Shown: positions 47,109 to 58,121 of the stretch, in pieces | Position numbering within the stretch: position 1 is the stretch's first letter | Layout of the letters: each line of letters starts with the position of its first letter | Source: Xylogone sp. PMI_703 | Lineage: Eukaryota > Ascomycota > Leotiomycetes | Assembly: GCA_021399445.1 (NCBI GenBank) | Contig: JAJTUQ010000001.1 | Location: 2,542,001 to 2,606,000, forward strand | Reading direction: 5' to 3' | Length of the DNA stretch: 64,000 nucleotides | Notes under the pieces: generated by a model | What the model saw: only the letters and a program-made list of their open reading frames with translations | Database searches by the model: none | What the model was told of the DNA's origin: nothing | Position numbers and translations under genes: made by a program

Positions 47109-47950
47109 CTTGTTCTGCACGGTGAATGATTTTCGTCGTCCCTTAAAGTGAAATAAAGAATGGATTGGAGGTTGCTGGCTGAATACTAGAGCAGAGTAGC
47201 TTCTCAATGGTATATACGTGCAACCGGAGTCCAATTGTTTAAGCAGGCCTACAACTTCTTCATCCCGTATACAAGAGTCTTACTTTAGCATCCCCAGGCC
47301 GATGATTTCAGATACGCGCGACATTCGGGCCATTTGCCGTAAAACTAGACGAGCCCGGAATATGCTCGAGGACAAAGTCGTTCGTCGGGAGGGCCTGCTG
47401 GAACGCTGCAGACATCGGCAAGGCACAATCGAGTCGGGGATACTCCGTAATGTCGTGCTCCACCCCTTGCATGCAAACCTAGATCTAAAGCTGCATTGCG
47501 TCCTCGGTAATCTCATGAGTCGGGGGCTTGTAAATAAGTGGCCGGCTAATTGAAAATGCTTGCGACACGGTTGGACTAAATGCTACCCTTCAGATCCTGC
47601 GGCTCACTCACCGATAGTGACCGAAAGTAAGATGTTGCTGGGGGTCTGTCTCTGCGGCTCTGCCTCAATTCACCCGCAGCCAAGAGAAAGGCATGGCAGA
47701 CCCAGAAGGCCATGGTCTATCTGCGAGAAGTAATTGTCAGACCAAATCGGACTTATGCTTTAATCTAACAATTGTCCTTATCGTAGCTATCCTATGGTCT
47801 GATATTCAGGCAAAAGCGCCCCACGTGTCTTTTCTATTTCTACAGTAAGGTCTCATCACATCTTCACAAGGCATGCGACTGATTATATGAGAGCTGAATT
47901 CATCTGTGGCCCAATTGATATTGTAAAAGACTAATCGTACGCTGGTAAAA
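47109..47950. promoter_or_regulatory. Divergent promoter region, PKS-NRPS and methyltransferase
   Basis: An 842-bp spacer between divergent starts. It contains AGTGACCGAAAG at 47616-47627, 508 bp from the PKS-NRPS start and 324 bp from the methyltransferase start. No gene is seen in it. Confidence 0.55.
47616..47627 (+). promoter_or_regulatory. Candidate cluster operator AGTGACCGAAAG
   Basis: Same 12-bp word as at 30242 and 51482, placed between the divergent PKS-NRPS and methyltransferase genes. A nearby CTCACCGATAG just upstream resembles a degenerate second half. Confidence 0.55.
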
Positions 47951-48934
47951 ATGGTGGTCCAAGGTAAATTTTGATCCTATTAGTAACCTGCTCATACACC
48001 ACTAAATCTCAATTGGATATAGCCAAGGCAGGCGACTGGGAGGCTTTCGCAGAGACTTATAAGCGAATCACAGAAGGTACCAGTAGGAAGCCTGTTCAGG
48101 CTATGTTAGAGTCTCTTAATACTATCCGACCATTTAAAGACGCAGTGGGGATTCTAGACAATGGCTGCGGTCCAGGAACCATCATGTCCCAGCTTATCAA
48201 AGAATATGGTACCAACATCTCGTCCTCTTGTTCTCTGACATGCTCGGACTATGCACCGGCTATGATTGAGCAAGTCAGAAAAACTCAGAGTGAGGCGGTG
48301 AGTCAGGACCCAGCAACCATCTGGAATCGCGTACAAGGGAAAGTACTTGACTCGTTAGATCTTGAAGGTATTGATGATGGCTCTCAGAGCCACGTTGCTG
48401 CGGGCTTGGTACGTATTGACGCTTACCCCTACAAAGCGAGAAATTCAAATTCCAGAACGGCATCGCTTACAAGCTTTTATCTACCAGCTGTATAATCTGA
48501 CAGTAGATCCTCAAAAATGTCTAGCAGAATGCAGACGCATACTTCAACCCAAGGGAGCCCTGGCTGTGTCCGCATGGGAGGGAAATGATTGGGTTGAGAT
48601 GATGAAGGTCCTCCTTACAATCAAGCCAGAACTTAAAGATGCGGTCTCAGCGAAGTGGACTGATGCATTGGCTATAAAGACAGACCTTGAGAAAGCAGGA
48701 TTTCAAGAAGTCGAAGTCCAACGTGTCCCAGTTCAAGTCGCTTTCGAGTCACACAATTTATTTGTCGACACACTCTTGACATATCAGCCCCGCATGGTAG
48801 CATTGCTCAGGGACTTCTCGGATGAGCAGAAAACCACCGCGAAGGAGCTGCTCATAGATGCAATGAAGGGATATTGTCCAGAAGAACCGGGTACATTAAA
48901 TGGCACGGTACTGGTAGGAACATGCTGGAAGTAG
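47951..48934 (+). CDS. SAM-dependent methyltransferase (class I)
   Basis: Three exons (47951-47963, 48023-48408, 48488-48934) encode 281 aa; the first is only 13 nt. Motif I is GILDNGCGPGTI, then TCSDYAPAMIEQV, where Asp contacts the SAM ribose. The post-I motif region leads to CLAECRRILQPKGALAVSAW, typical of UbiE/type-11 methyltransferases. The protein transfers a methyl group from SAM, here probably to an oxygen such as a carboxylate or hydroxyl of the cluster product, since carbon methylation is covered by the PKS domain. That is inference. It shares a promoter with the PKS-NRPS, so it is very likely part of the cluster. All key parts are present and frames are intact. Confidence 0.85.
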
Positions 48935-49828
48935 AAGGTGTTGATCGTTCTAAAACGGAAGTTATTCGACTTTCAGGTTATGTTGTTCACGTTATTCATA
49001 ATACAAATCGAAATCTATAACCTCTCATCGGCCGTAAAGATTTTATAGTCTATTCAAGAATTAGTCGCTTTCCAAGTTTTGAATTGAGGTACAATGTCTT
49101 ATAACACTCTTTCAATGACCGAGATTTGCTGATTTTAAGTAATCCGTCGAGAGTCGAGTATTCAAGATCAAACAGTAATTTTTGGGAAGTATTAATTCTC
49201 TTTTTAATAAAATTATTCATTTATACTTAAGATCAAGTTATTTTTTTAATAGATAATGAGAAAGACAAATTATACATGTGATCACTAAGAATAATAAGGG
49301 TCTGAGCCAAGGCACTCCGGGCCGGTACCGGAAGCGGCCCGTTTTGGAGCTAAACGTCCAAACCATCCATTGAGAGTTGAAGAAATTTTTAATTAGCGCA
49401 AATCTAAGTGGGCCTTGTGAGCCACTTAGACTGGCCAATGGGATATGTGTGTTCTCCAATCCTTGCGCCATAACCTCTAACATACGACAGAGGCATCTGC
49501 AATGGAAAGTCCTACAATTTGTCGAGTCGCGAAATATTTAGATAATGTGAGTGATGACCATGGATCTTTTTGATTCACCTATCAAGCTAGGGTTTCTTGA
49601 ATACGTGAAATATAGTAGAGAGATTTATCCTATACTAGATTGGTACTGCTCGGGATTTGATACATCCAATAATCCCCACATTAGGCTCTATTAAACACCA
49701 ACCTAGGTGAAGACCTATGCCTGATATATGCTTGATTTCCTTCCTCAAAAGTGAAAGACGGCTTGAAACTTTGGACATGACCGTATACCTTTCATAAATG
49801 ACCCACAACATTGAGAATTTCCTGATAA
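48935..49828. other. Convergent intergenic spacer
   Basis: About 890 bp between the 3' ends of the methyltransferase and the hydrolase. Very AT-rich in the first half, with no credible coding frame. Confidence 0.6.
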
Positions 49829-51265
49829 TCAATGAAACCCATTTGTAAACACGTACCCATTAGCTCCGTTCTCTTGGAGGCTCCTTTCAATACCAAGTTT
49901 CTGGTCTAAAAACTTAAAACAACGGTGCTGCAAAAGAGGCCACGCTCCGGATTTGGCCTGGGCACCACCCTGTGACCATTCCTTTGGGATCCAAAGCTCC
50001 TTCTGGTCTTCTGGGACATTGACCAGATTTCTCATGATTTCCCCAGTACTCATTTCGGGCAAGAAAAGTTTGGGATCTCCCGCAGCACCCGTGACCAGGA
50101 CAGGACACCTGACCCATTCCAAATAGTCACGATTGCCGTGGCCTTTGTTAACTGTAATAGTCTTGTCCAGCCGAAAAGTATACTGCTTCATGTCGCGGAT
50201 CATCTGAGCAGGATTGGAGCTTCCAAACATCTGCCCACCCTGCGCGAAGGTATACTTGGTGGCTACGTCCAGTTTGGAGTGCTCTACCACGGCGAAGTCG
50301 ACAAACCCATCACCCATATAGTTGCGTTCCCAGGGCCACATAAACCAAGTTGGCATGCGCGACATGGCGAGGTCGTAGAAGTCATATATGGGGTCAACCG
50401 CAACACAGGCTTTGATGCGAGGATCTGCCGCTCCTCGAAGAGCTAGGTATCCGCCGAGGGACTGGCCCGTGATCGCGATGGCGTCGAGATCAAGATAGAC
50501 TTCGGGATGCTTGTCTACGTACGACGTGAGGAAGTCTAGAACTGCTTCGACGACAATCTCGCCATCAGGTCGAAGGGGCACACCGTCCTCGCGCAATACC
50601 AGCCCCTGGCCAGGGCCGTCGAAAGTCAAGACTGCATAACCCAGGCGTGGTCCTTCAGCTGCGGATAGAAAGTAAAGCTCCTCCTGTGTCGAGTCTGCGC
50701 CACCAAGGCAGATCAATATTGGTGTTTTGCGTCTCTCCAAACGCTGGGAGTCGGACGGGAGATGCAGCCAGCCCGGCAGCTGGAGAGGAGCAGCGCGGTA
50801 TTCAGGTGGCTGGAAGGGAATGCGGATCCGGCGCACCTCGTGCTCCATGAGCTTCGTGGCTTGCTCGAAGTTCGAGATGCTGCGGTGGTACAGAGACAGG
50901 AAATAGGGTTGTTCCTTCTCGGGCATGATGGGAAACAGGTACTGGGCACAGCGGAAGTAATTGCAGGCGCGCAGGTATGCCCCTTTCGCTGCTGAGTTGT
51001 GTCCGCTCTTCTGCATCTCCTCAGCCAATTTCTGCGTTCGCTCGGCCAGGGAGAGAAACTTTTGAGTCCAGTCGTTGGCATCGTTGGGTTTGAGTGAGGC
51101 TACGAGCTCCAGGAACTCGGCTGCATCACAGCCTCCATATGGGGCAGCGCCAAGCAGCCGCAACAGCTCAAGATTGTACCATTTGTATTCGAAGTAATGG
51201 CGGCTGGGCGAGTACGTGAAAAATGGATACATGGCAGAAGATTTGCAAGCAGCGGTGCTCGTCAA
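49829..51265 (-). CDS. Alpha/beta-hydrolase of PKS-NRPS clusters (CcsE/UcsC-like)
   Basis: A single exon encodes 478 aa from the ATG at 51265, or 467 aa from the ATG at 51232 (MYPFFTYSPSRHYFEYKWYN), where family similarity begins. A helical N-terminal cap (DAAEFLELVASL, SAAKGAYLRACNYFRCAQYLFP) precedes the hydrolase core with PILICLGGADSTQEELYF, LTFDGPGQGLVLRE, the nucleophile elbow ITGQSLGGYLALR, and VLVTGAAGDPKLF. This family is a constant partner of fungal PKS-NRPS with a reductive release domain, as in cytochalasan, pyrichalasin and UCS1025A clusters. It is thought to assist the Knoevenagel-type closure of the released aldehyde to the pyrrolinone rather than hydrolyse an ester. It is divergent from the exporter gene, and its catalytic Ser is intact. 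Confidence 0.9.
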   Translation of the reverse strand: MTSTAACKSSAMYPFFTYSPSRHYFEYKWYNLELLRLLGAAPYGGCDAAEFLELVASLKPNDANDWTQKFLSLAERTQKLAEEMQKSGHNSAAKGAYLRACNYFRCAQYLFPIMPEKEQPYFLSLYHRSISNFEQATKLMEHEVRRIRIPFQPPEYRAAPLQLPGWLHLPSDSQRLERRKTPILICLGGADSTQEELYFLSAAEGPRLGYAVLTFDGPGQGLVLREDGVPLRPDGEIVVEAVLDFLTSYVDKHPEVYLDLDAIAITGQSLGGYLALRGAADPRIKACVAVDPIYDFYDLAMSRMPTWFMWPWERNYMGDGFVDFAVVEHSKLDVATKYTFAQGGQMFGSSNPAQMIRDMKQYTFRLDKTITVNKGHGNRDYLEWVRCPVLVTGAAGDPKLFLPEMSTGEIMRNLVNVPEDQKELWIPKEWSQGGAQAKSGAWPLLQHRCFKFLDQKLGIERSLQENGANGYVFTNGFH

Positions 51266-51659
51266 TGAGATGAGTGCTCCATCATGAGGATGAGGAGGAT
51301 TTCAGTGACTTCAAAAAGGACCCAGAGGAAGGTGTTCGCTAGCAAGCCAACATCGCGACCCCGAATTATGCCTATTCATTCACTACTACGGTAAAATAAT
51401 GCTAGGATACTCAGGAGGCAGGGACCTCAGGATATCACAAGGCTGAAGGCCGAGATTGACAAATCCAACAACCCGTGATTAAGTGACCGAAAGTGGCCGA
51501 CTTTGGGTTGATGTGGCCGAAACACGCATTAAAACTTGTCTTGCACTATCAATTGAGTCCCGCACTCTTCCATCCAAGCTTCTTTGTTTGGCTTTTTCAT
51601 GATACTCAATTCCGGGTTGCCAGCCAAAAAATTTTTCTGTCCCTATTCACTAACACGAC
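51266..51659. promoter_or_regulatory. Divergent promoter region, hydrolase and MFS exporter
   Basis: A 394-bp spacer with AGTGACCGAAAGTGGCCGAC starting at 51482 and another GTGGCCGAAA near 51513. This gives three CCGA-type elements within 45 bp, the densest cluster of this motif in the window. Confidence 0.55.
51482..51493 (+). promoter_or_regulatory. Candidate cluster operator AGTGACCGAAAG
   Basis: Located 167 bp upstream of the exporter start and about 217 bp upstream of the hydrolase start. Followed directly by GTGGCCGA, giving a tandem arrangement 9 bp apart. Confidence 0.55.
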
Positions 51660-53590
51660 ATGTCTGGGGCAGGTGAGCCAAGCGGCCCGCCGCAGGTGGT
51701 TGATCTTGAAGAAGCCAAAGATCCTTCCACTGCCGAAGGCAGCACAACTCCAGCCTCTGATAAAGCACCCGCAGCTAGCAAATCGACTGCTCAGGGCTCC
51801 TTCCGTTTCTGGGCAATCGTTGCGTCCTTGGCGTTCACAGCTCTCTGTTCCTCCCTCGAAGGCACCATCATCACCAGCGCCTTACCAAGTATCACAAGAG
51901 ACCTTGGTGGTGGTAACAGCTTCATCTGGGTTCCCAATGCTTACTTCCTGGCTACCATTGTTGTCCTTCCGCTCATGGCTCAGGCCAGTAACCTCTTTGG
52001 CCGGCGGTGGTTGACCTTGATTTCCGTTGCCATGTTCGCTTTGGGCAGTGGTATCTGCGGCGGCGCGAAGAATCAAGCTATGCTCATTGGTGGTCGTGTT
52101 GTGTAAGTAAATATGCTCCCGCCATTTCTCTTGGTCAACGCTATGGATCATCACTAACTTTTCGGGGACCACCAGTCAAGGTCTTGGGGGCGGCGGGATA
52201 GCCCTGATGATCAATATCATCATTACAGATCTGGTGCCACTTCGCGAGCGAGGGAAGTACATGGCGATAGTCCAGATGGTTTCTGCCGTCGGCGCTGCGT
52301 TGGGTCCGTTCCTTGGTGGCATTCTGACACAAAGGAGTACGTGGCGCTGGGTATTCTACATTAATATCCCAATTGCAGGAAGTAAGTAGACGGCGGCTCG
52401 ATTGATACATAGAATAAGAAGTGACTGACATCAGCAACCAGGCTCTCTCATTGCTCTATTCTTTTTCTTGCGCGTGGCTAAACCAGCAGATTTAACTTTG
52501 CGAGAAAAGATTTTGCGCATCGACTTTGTTGGCAATGCTATCTTTGTTGCCTCGACCATTGCGGTTCTCATTGGTATCACCTGGGGAGGCGCAGTGTACT
52601 CATGGCAATCATACCACGTTCTCGTTCCACTTATCCTAGGCTTCGTTGGGCTTGGTCTCTTCGTTGCCTATGAGTGGACACTCGCCAAGAATCCTTCACT
52701 TCCAAAGGCTGCCATCATGAACCGCACAGCAGCCGTGGTGCTCGGTGTTACGTTTTGCCATACCGCCTGCACCTATTGGGCCTTCTATTTCATGCCAATT
52801 TACTTCCAGGGCGTCAAGCGATCGACTACACTCAGGTCAGGGGTTGACACTCTCCCTCTCTTTGCTGGCATATTCCCCTTTGCTATCCTGGGTGGCACAC
52901 TCCTCTCTAAATGGGGACGCTATAAGCCACTCCATCTCATCGGCATGGCAATTCTCACTATCTCTTTCGGTCTCTTTAGCATTCTCACTGTCCACTCAAG
53001 CAAGGCTGCTTGGGCTTGTTTTGAGCTGATTTTTGCCGTCGGCGCCGGCATAATGATTGCCATCCTTCTTCCAGCCATGCAGGCGCCTTTAGAAGAAAGT
53101 CTGGTTGCCCTCTCAACTGGTGTCTGGACATTTGTCCGCGGATTTGGTACTGTTTGGGGTGTGACCATTCCTGCAGCCATTTTCGATAATGAGTGCCACA
53201 AAAAGGCCCAGGACTTGACTGATAAGAACCTAACTTCATATCTGAGTAGTGGCAAAGCATATGAGTATGCCACAAAAACATTTTTGGACTCTATTGAAGA
53301 CCCAGCTTCTCGCGCTCAAGTCGTCGACCTATTCAGCTCTGTAAGTCATTGCCCACTTTGTACACAGTTGAAGAACTTTGCTAATCTCAAGTTAGTCTAT
53401 GAAAACTGTTTGGTATGTGGGCATCGCCTTTGCTGGCTTCGGCTGGCTACTGGTTTGGCTCGAGAAAGAAGTGACTTTGCGCTCGAAGCTTAACACCAAA
53501 TTTGGTCTCGAGGAGAAAAAGAAACAGCAGGACCTTGAGAAGAGCAAGGACTCGGAGACTACAATCAAGAAGAACGCTGAGTCTGATTAA
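51660..53590 (+). CDS. MFS exporter, DHA2-like (14 helices)
   Basis: Four exons (51660-52102, 52176-52381, 52442-53340, 53396-53590) encode 580 aa, all in phase. A hydrophilic N-terminus is followed by the family motif SSLEGTIITSALPSI (the LDxTIVxxALP element), then FGRRWLTLISV (motif A), RGKYMAIVQMVSAVG, ALGPFLGGIL (motif C) and STWRWVFYINIP. About 14 membrane helices are expected, with a Lys/Glu-rich cytoplasmic tail. Such H+ antiporters export fungal secondary metabolites and often protect the producer. It shares a promoter with the hydrolase, so export of the cluster product is the likely role. Confidence 0.92.
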
Positions 53591-55016
53591 TCTGCCTAGG
53601 AAACGCAGCCTACAGAACTTTGTATTATATCGGCCCATGCGGTGGAGAGAATGAAACTAGACAATCTAGGAATTTCATGAAATGATGGCAAGGAGAATTA
53701 TTTAGAGTATATCATTAATAGTCTGACTGTATTTTCGGGACAAAAAAATTTTGTTATTATTTTGTAATAGAAAAGCCAAATAATAAGCAGCATGGCAAGA
53801 TCTTGTTGTTGATTAGAACCTGTTGACGATGCTTGCCTTTTCCACCGAACTAGACGGGTGATGACCCTAGTTCAACTCCATACTCCACCCAAACGACCTC
53901 TATGCACATTCGAGGGTAGCAAGGTCGATACAACCTCAATCTAGCCTAACCTCATTTTGTAACCAGCCATAATCTCTCTAAAACTTCAAGTTCTGACGTT
54001 AGGCAGACCTCAGGGCTCCCTTGCTTTGAGTTTCGCCCCTTTCGCTAGTCTTTTAAGCCCGAATACCGTATACTCTCACATCTACTAGACCTAGAGTTGT
54101 ATTAGTGGCTGCTGACAAGTACTAAAACCAGAAGGTGGTCCACTCCTTGGTTCAACCGATAGAAGTGAGTAACCACCGGAATTAACCTCCACGGTAAGCG
54201 TACTATTGCCGAAGAGGCGCTTTGCATCATTCTTTGAATAAGCACTAACGGCGAATAGTGATTTATTATTCGGTCATATACCAAAGTAAACTAAGAAATC
54301 CACACAATGATTTTTCAGCCGCGGTTCGGGGGAACACCCCACCTGCTGCCATTTCTGCGCCTGGCGGGCCTGGTGGACTTAGCTATTAGCTTCCTGCACT
54401 AGATTGAGGGGCCAGAGTCCAATTCTCCTTGTTTACCAATGCGGCCAGGAATGCGAGTCGTGTCTCTCGCCAATGGGTACAGATGATGATAGGAGTAGAA
54501 GCATCTTCCTAATTTTTCCTATTACCTAACTCCTAAACTACATAATAGATGTAGTGCACAAATTCAGCTAGAATCAGGTTCATCAACATATAGTGTAATA
54601 AATTGATTCCTTAAATCGTCTGAATGCTCTTACTTCTTTGCATGAATCTTCTAAATTTCTCAATTCATTCGTTTGGTTATATATATTTGTATATATATCT
54701 GGCGAGATTTGTCTTATGTAGTGAATAAAACAGATTTTCACCTTTGTCTTCGAGCTTTACTAAATCAGCTCTGAACCATCTCTTTGCCTTATTGGAACGT
54801 AGAAAGGCTCAGAGGAAGTGAGATTTGCCGAACCCCAAAACTCAATATACCACGCTTTATCCAAGGAAATAGCAACAGTCTATTACAAAGGAGATAAAAC
54901 ATGCCTTCCTGAATTACTGAGTATCTGTCTGGGCCTCACTGAATGTGCGGCTTACCCGTGTGTAAATCCAATTCCATCTCTTGACTCCTGAGTGACCAGA
55001 ATTTAACCATCCGCCC
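53591..55016. other. Spacer between exporter and AflR-like regulator
   Basis: About 1.4 kb between convergent 3' ends, with AT-rich tracts and no coding frame that I can support. It contains one copy of a 49-bp dispersed repeat (54113-54160), described separately. Confidence 0.55.
54113..54160 (+). repeat. Dispersed short repeat, copy 1
   Basis: TGACAAGTACTAAAACCAGA and the following GGTGGTCCACTCCTTGGTTC match, with a few changes, a stretch at 57498-57546 in the same orientation. The GGTTCAACC/GGTTCGACC ending resembles an RNA polymerase III B box, so a degenerate SINE is possible. Confidence 0.55.
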
Positions 55017-56236
55017 TCAGTGGGGAGTGAGAATCGCTTTCCCACCACTCTGGATGCACGAATGAATCCGCTCGTGCGCTTGTCTACAAAGATAGATCAA
55101 TAAATCAAACTGTACGGTATGACAACCGCTTACAGAGAACCCGTCAATTACCAGATCAAACATCAGTGCTTCCATGTCGGAGAATTGTCGGTCTCCGTTT
55201 CGGACTTGGAGCAGAAGCTCAAGTGTGCGTGAGTACAAAGTATCCAGCCTCGTATAGCAACTCAGAGCCATTAACGTTGTTGATCGGTCATTCCCCTCCT
55301 CCTTTCGGGAGTTGCCGTCCTTCATGGACCGGAGCGCCGAGATGATATCCTGTAGTTGGTTTGTTGCCTGAAACAGCTTTCCGACGCCCAAGTCGGCGAC
55401 ACTTAGATGGGGCAACGGTGCGTTGCCAGTGGGCTTGCCTGCTGAAGAATGGTTGGTGCTGTCCGGGGTGAGCGGCTTCTGGGATCGTATCTCGTCCTTC
55501 TCTTGGTGTAGAGGGTGTTGGAGAAGCGTTACATTCAACTCGCACAGTCGTATTATCAACTGCACCTGATCATTGGCTCGCTTTTCCAATGGGGATGATT
55601 TTTCACCAGCTAGCTCCCTGGGACTGTCTAGCCCCTGTTTATCGCCGGAGAAGTCGACCAGCGTAGACGTAAATAAATCGTTCAGCGGGCTGAAGGGGAC
55701 GTTGTTGTCCCCGAAATTCGTACTCGACGTCGGTATCGTTGATGTCGCCACTGTCGGACCCCCTGGCGCACATAAATCGTTGAGTGCACTCTGGCCACGA
55801 AAACTGGTCCACAGTTAGTTTTTTATAAGTAGGAGGTGAATGCGATTCTAGCTCATTACTAATTCAGTAAGTCGAGAGGTTCGGCCAGGTAACCCAACAT
55901 CATGGCCGGGTCCTCGCTGCTGGAGACACTCGGCGTGCGGGTATCCTCGTCCCAAGGATACGTGCTGTCGTTTAAACCAACATCGCGGCTGTTACTGATG
56001 CTGCCACGGTGATTCCTTGGTGGTCTGCCCATGGGCCGCGGCTGTGGAATTGTACACACGGCATCTGCCCTCTGGCATCGCTGGCACTGCGGCTCTTTGG
56101 GATCCCACATACACCTGAGCTTCTGGCCCCGGCAGCGGTCGCACGCAGCATTCTGGCGATGCGGTCTGGTCATGCCGCCGTTGCGTGGATCTGAGGAGGA
56201 GCTGTGCTCGCGACGGGGACCTCGAGGTTGAACCAT
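55017..56236 (-). CDS. AflR-like Zn2Cys6 transcription factor, likely pathway regulator
   Basis: Two exons (55860-56236, 55017-55803) encode 387 aa. The zinc cluster is AACDRCRGQKLRC followed by CQRCQRADAVC, then the basic linker PRPMGRPPRNHRG. The C-terminal half (CYTRLDTLYSRTLELLL, FDLVIDGFSVSGCHTVQ, QAHERIHSCI) has the helical pattern of the AflR C-terminal domain. AflR-type proteins activate secondary-metabolite clusters by binding short CG-rich palindromes. As the only full-length regulator next to the PKS-NRPS genes, it is the best candidate for recognising the repeated GTGACCGAA sites. It marks the right edge of the cluster. The intron (55804-55859) has a clear CTAACT branch and keeps phase. 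Confidence 0.88.
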
Positions 56237-58076
56237 TGCGTTGGAGGATGATTGGAAGGCAGTGCGGGTCGAGAGAGATGCTGAGCGAGTCGTATTGAGG
56301 GTAGCACACTTTTATAGCGGCTGCACCACAACCTTTCAACGTGATATCTGTGTGCAATTAGCCTTGTAGTGTGTACGTAGTGGGGATATTGAGTTGCAAT
56401 CGTTGAACGGATCTCACTGCGCCCGAAGCTAACCGTCTTGGGTTGCGAATGCAACCTCACAGCTGCATGTCCAATCCTATCTTGTCGGCATACCTGTTTT
56501 GCTTACGTATATTCGCTCATTCGTCGGGGCATTGCTAGCAGTAAGAATGTCTACCACCTCTACACACCAAAATCTACTGTGATCTACTCTGATTTTGGTG
56601 AGATTTTGGTGCGCAGGGACCGTAGACACAGTAAATGAGGCAGGTCCGTGTGCCTAAGTTATAGGCAATCCACCCCCTGGAATGACGCAAAAACGGGAAA
56701 ATGCAAGTCTGACTTTTCGCGCGAGAGCTCCACAGTTTCGATCTAGTCTAGATGACCCTCAGGCTCCCGAGATCCTCTAGAATGCATTCACATCTGAACA
56801 CCAGAGTAATAACGTTTGGGGCTTCAATCTAGCTCCTCAGTCAAGCGTTACACAAAGGTACTGTACTTATAATCTAATGGTTGCCAAGTAGAATACTTCC
56901 GGCGAGCAAGCTTCTGCACGCTACCAAGACACCAATAAGTTACGATTCACAGCGGGGTCTTATGCACACTGCAATCGCTTATCACCTATACAGTAGTAGG
57001 CGTTTAGGTTATCAAGCCCCCGTAACACGCAATATGATTTTAGTGGTGTCTAGATTCCGTAGAGCCTGTGGAAACGTACTGATACCAGACAGTGCTGCCC
57101 ATGCATGTAGTCCCTTGGCTAATTTACATAAAACGCTACACGCTAGACATGCAATGCAAGGCCAAACAACTATCGCACTTAGTTACATCTATCGGGGTCA
57201 AACTAGCCTAGCCCGTACTTAGTTTAATAAGATTTGGTTGATCATATCTGCATACAGTTCAGCTGAACCAAGGATCGGAATAAAGCGATGAATTGTGGAT
57301 AATTACCTCTAATTCTCCTTATACAATATTACTTCCTCTGACTTATCTATGATGATTAATACCGTAGGTAATTTGAATATAATACAGTAGTGAAAACTAA
57401 ATAGATAATTAATTCAATAACTGACATCTGAAATTGGGAGAGAAATTGGCGAAAACAAATTGAGGCTCTCCATAATTAGAGTTAGATCGGTACCCGCCGA
57501 CAAGTACTGAAAGCAGGAGGTGGCCCACTTCTTGGTTCGACCCCGACAGATATGCATAAATATAGTACTTTGACTACTTCGTATACTTCATTTGGAGAGC
57601 ATCCCACTTCATTTTGCAGTCGGTTCCCGGAGAAGGTCCGTATTATGTAGCCGAGATAGCGTCTAAATGAGGGTGGCCCGTCCGTGCACCAAATCTAAGC
57701 CGTAGAAAACACTTCGTAGCTGTATCCTGCATATCTTTAGTGTACATGGGTAGTAAACATTTACGCTAGAGGAGGGGACACCACCGTACAGTACATGTCC
57801 AACTAGGGCAAGCAGAGCGGGACTCGACGCCTAGCGCGCGGACGGAGCTTTCCCCTGCGGCCCGTTAGCCTCCCATGGAATATAAGGGATGCTTAAATCC
57901 AGTTGGGCGCGTTCTTATTTTACTTGCCAAGACCGATTCTCGGCATCACGACACGTTCGATTTGGCCTGAGCCAAATTTGATTTTCTAGTATAACTGTGA
58001 ATTAACTAAGCTATGAACAGGTTCTAGGCATAACAATGCATAAACATAAATGACACTATAATGTGTAAACATCTTA
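56237..58076. other. Gene-poor region
   Basis: About 1.8 kb with no supported gene. Short frames around 56438-56638 and 56881-57222 have neither family motifs nor plausible splice context. It holds copy 2 of the 49-bp dispersed repeat at 57498-57546. Confidence 0.5.
57498..57546 (+). repeat. Dispersed short repeat, copy 2
   Basis: CGACAAGTACTGAAAGCAGG followed by AGGTGGCCCACTTCTTGGTT and CGACCCC matches the copy at 54113-54160 in the same orientation, about 3.4 kb apart. Confidence 0.55.
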
Positions 58077-58121
58077 CAGTATGAGCTATACCGTATCGCC
58101 AATGCCCCACAGCCGTTGGCT
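58077..58121 (+). repeat. Partial copy of the right end of repeat unit A
   Basis: CAGTATGAGCTATACCGTAT followed by CGCCAATGCCCC and ACAGCCGTTGGCT corresponds to the last satellite unit and the following sequence at 7351-7395, with substitutions. Confidence 0.6.

Noticed and set aside
18330..56236. Cytochalasan cluster as the identity of the PKS-NRPS locus
   Set aside because: The core set is shared, but no Baeyer-Villiger monooxygenase is present, and the oxygenase plus P5C-reductase pair points to a proline-type building block.
56881..57222. A 113-aa plus-strand frame
   Set aside because: It has no motif, no splice context and amino acid composition like random translation of spacer DNA.
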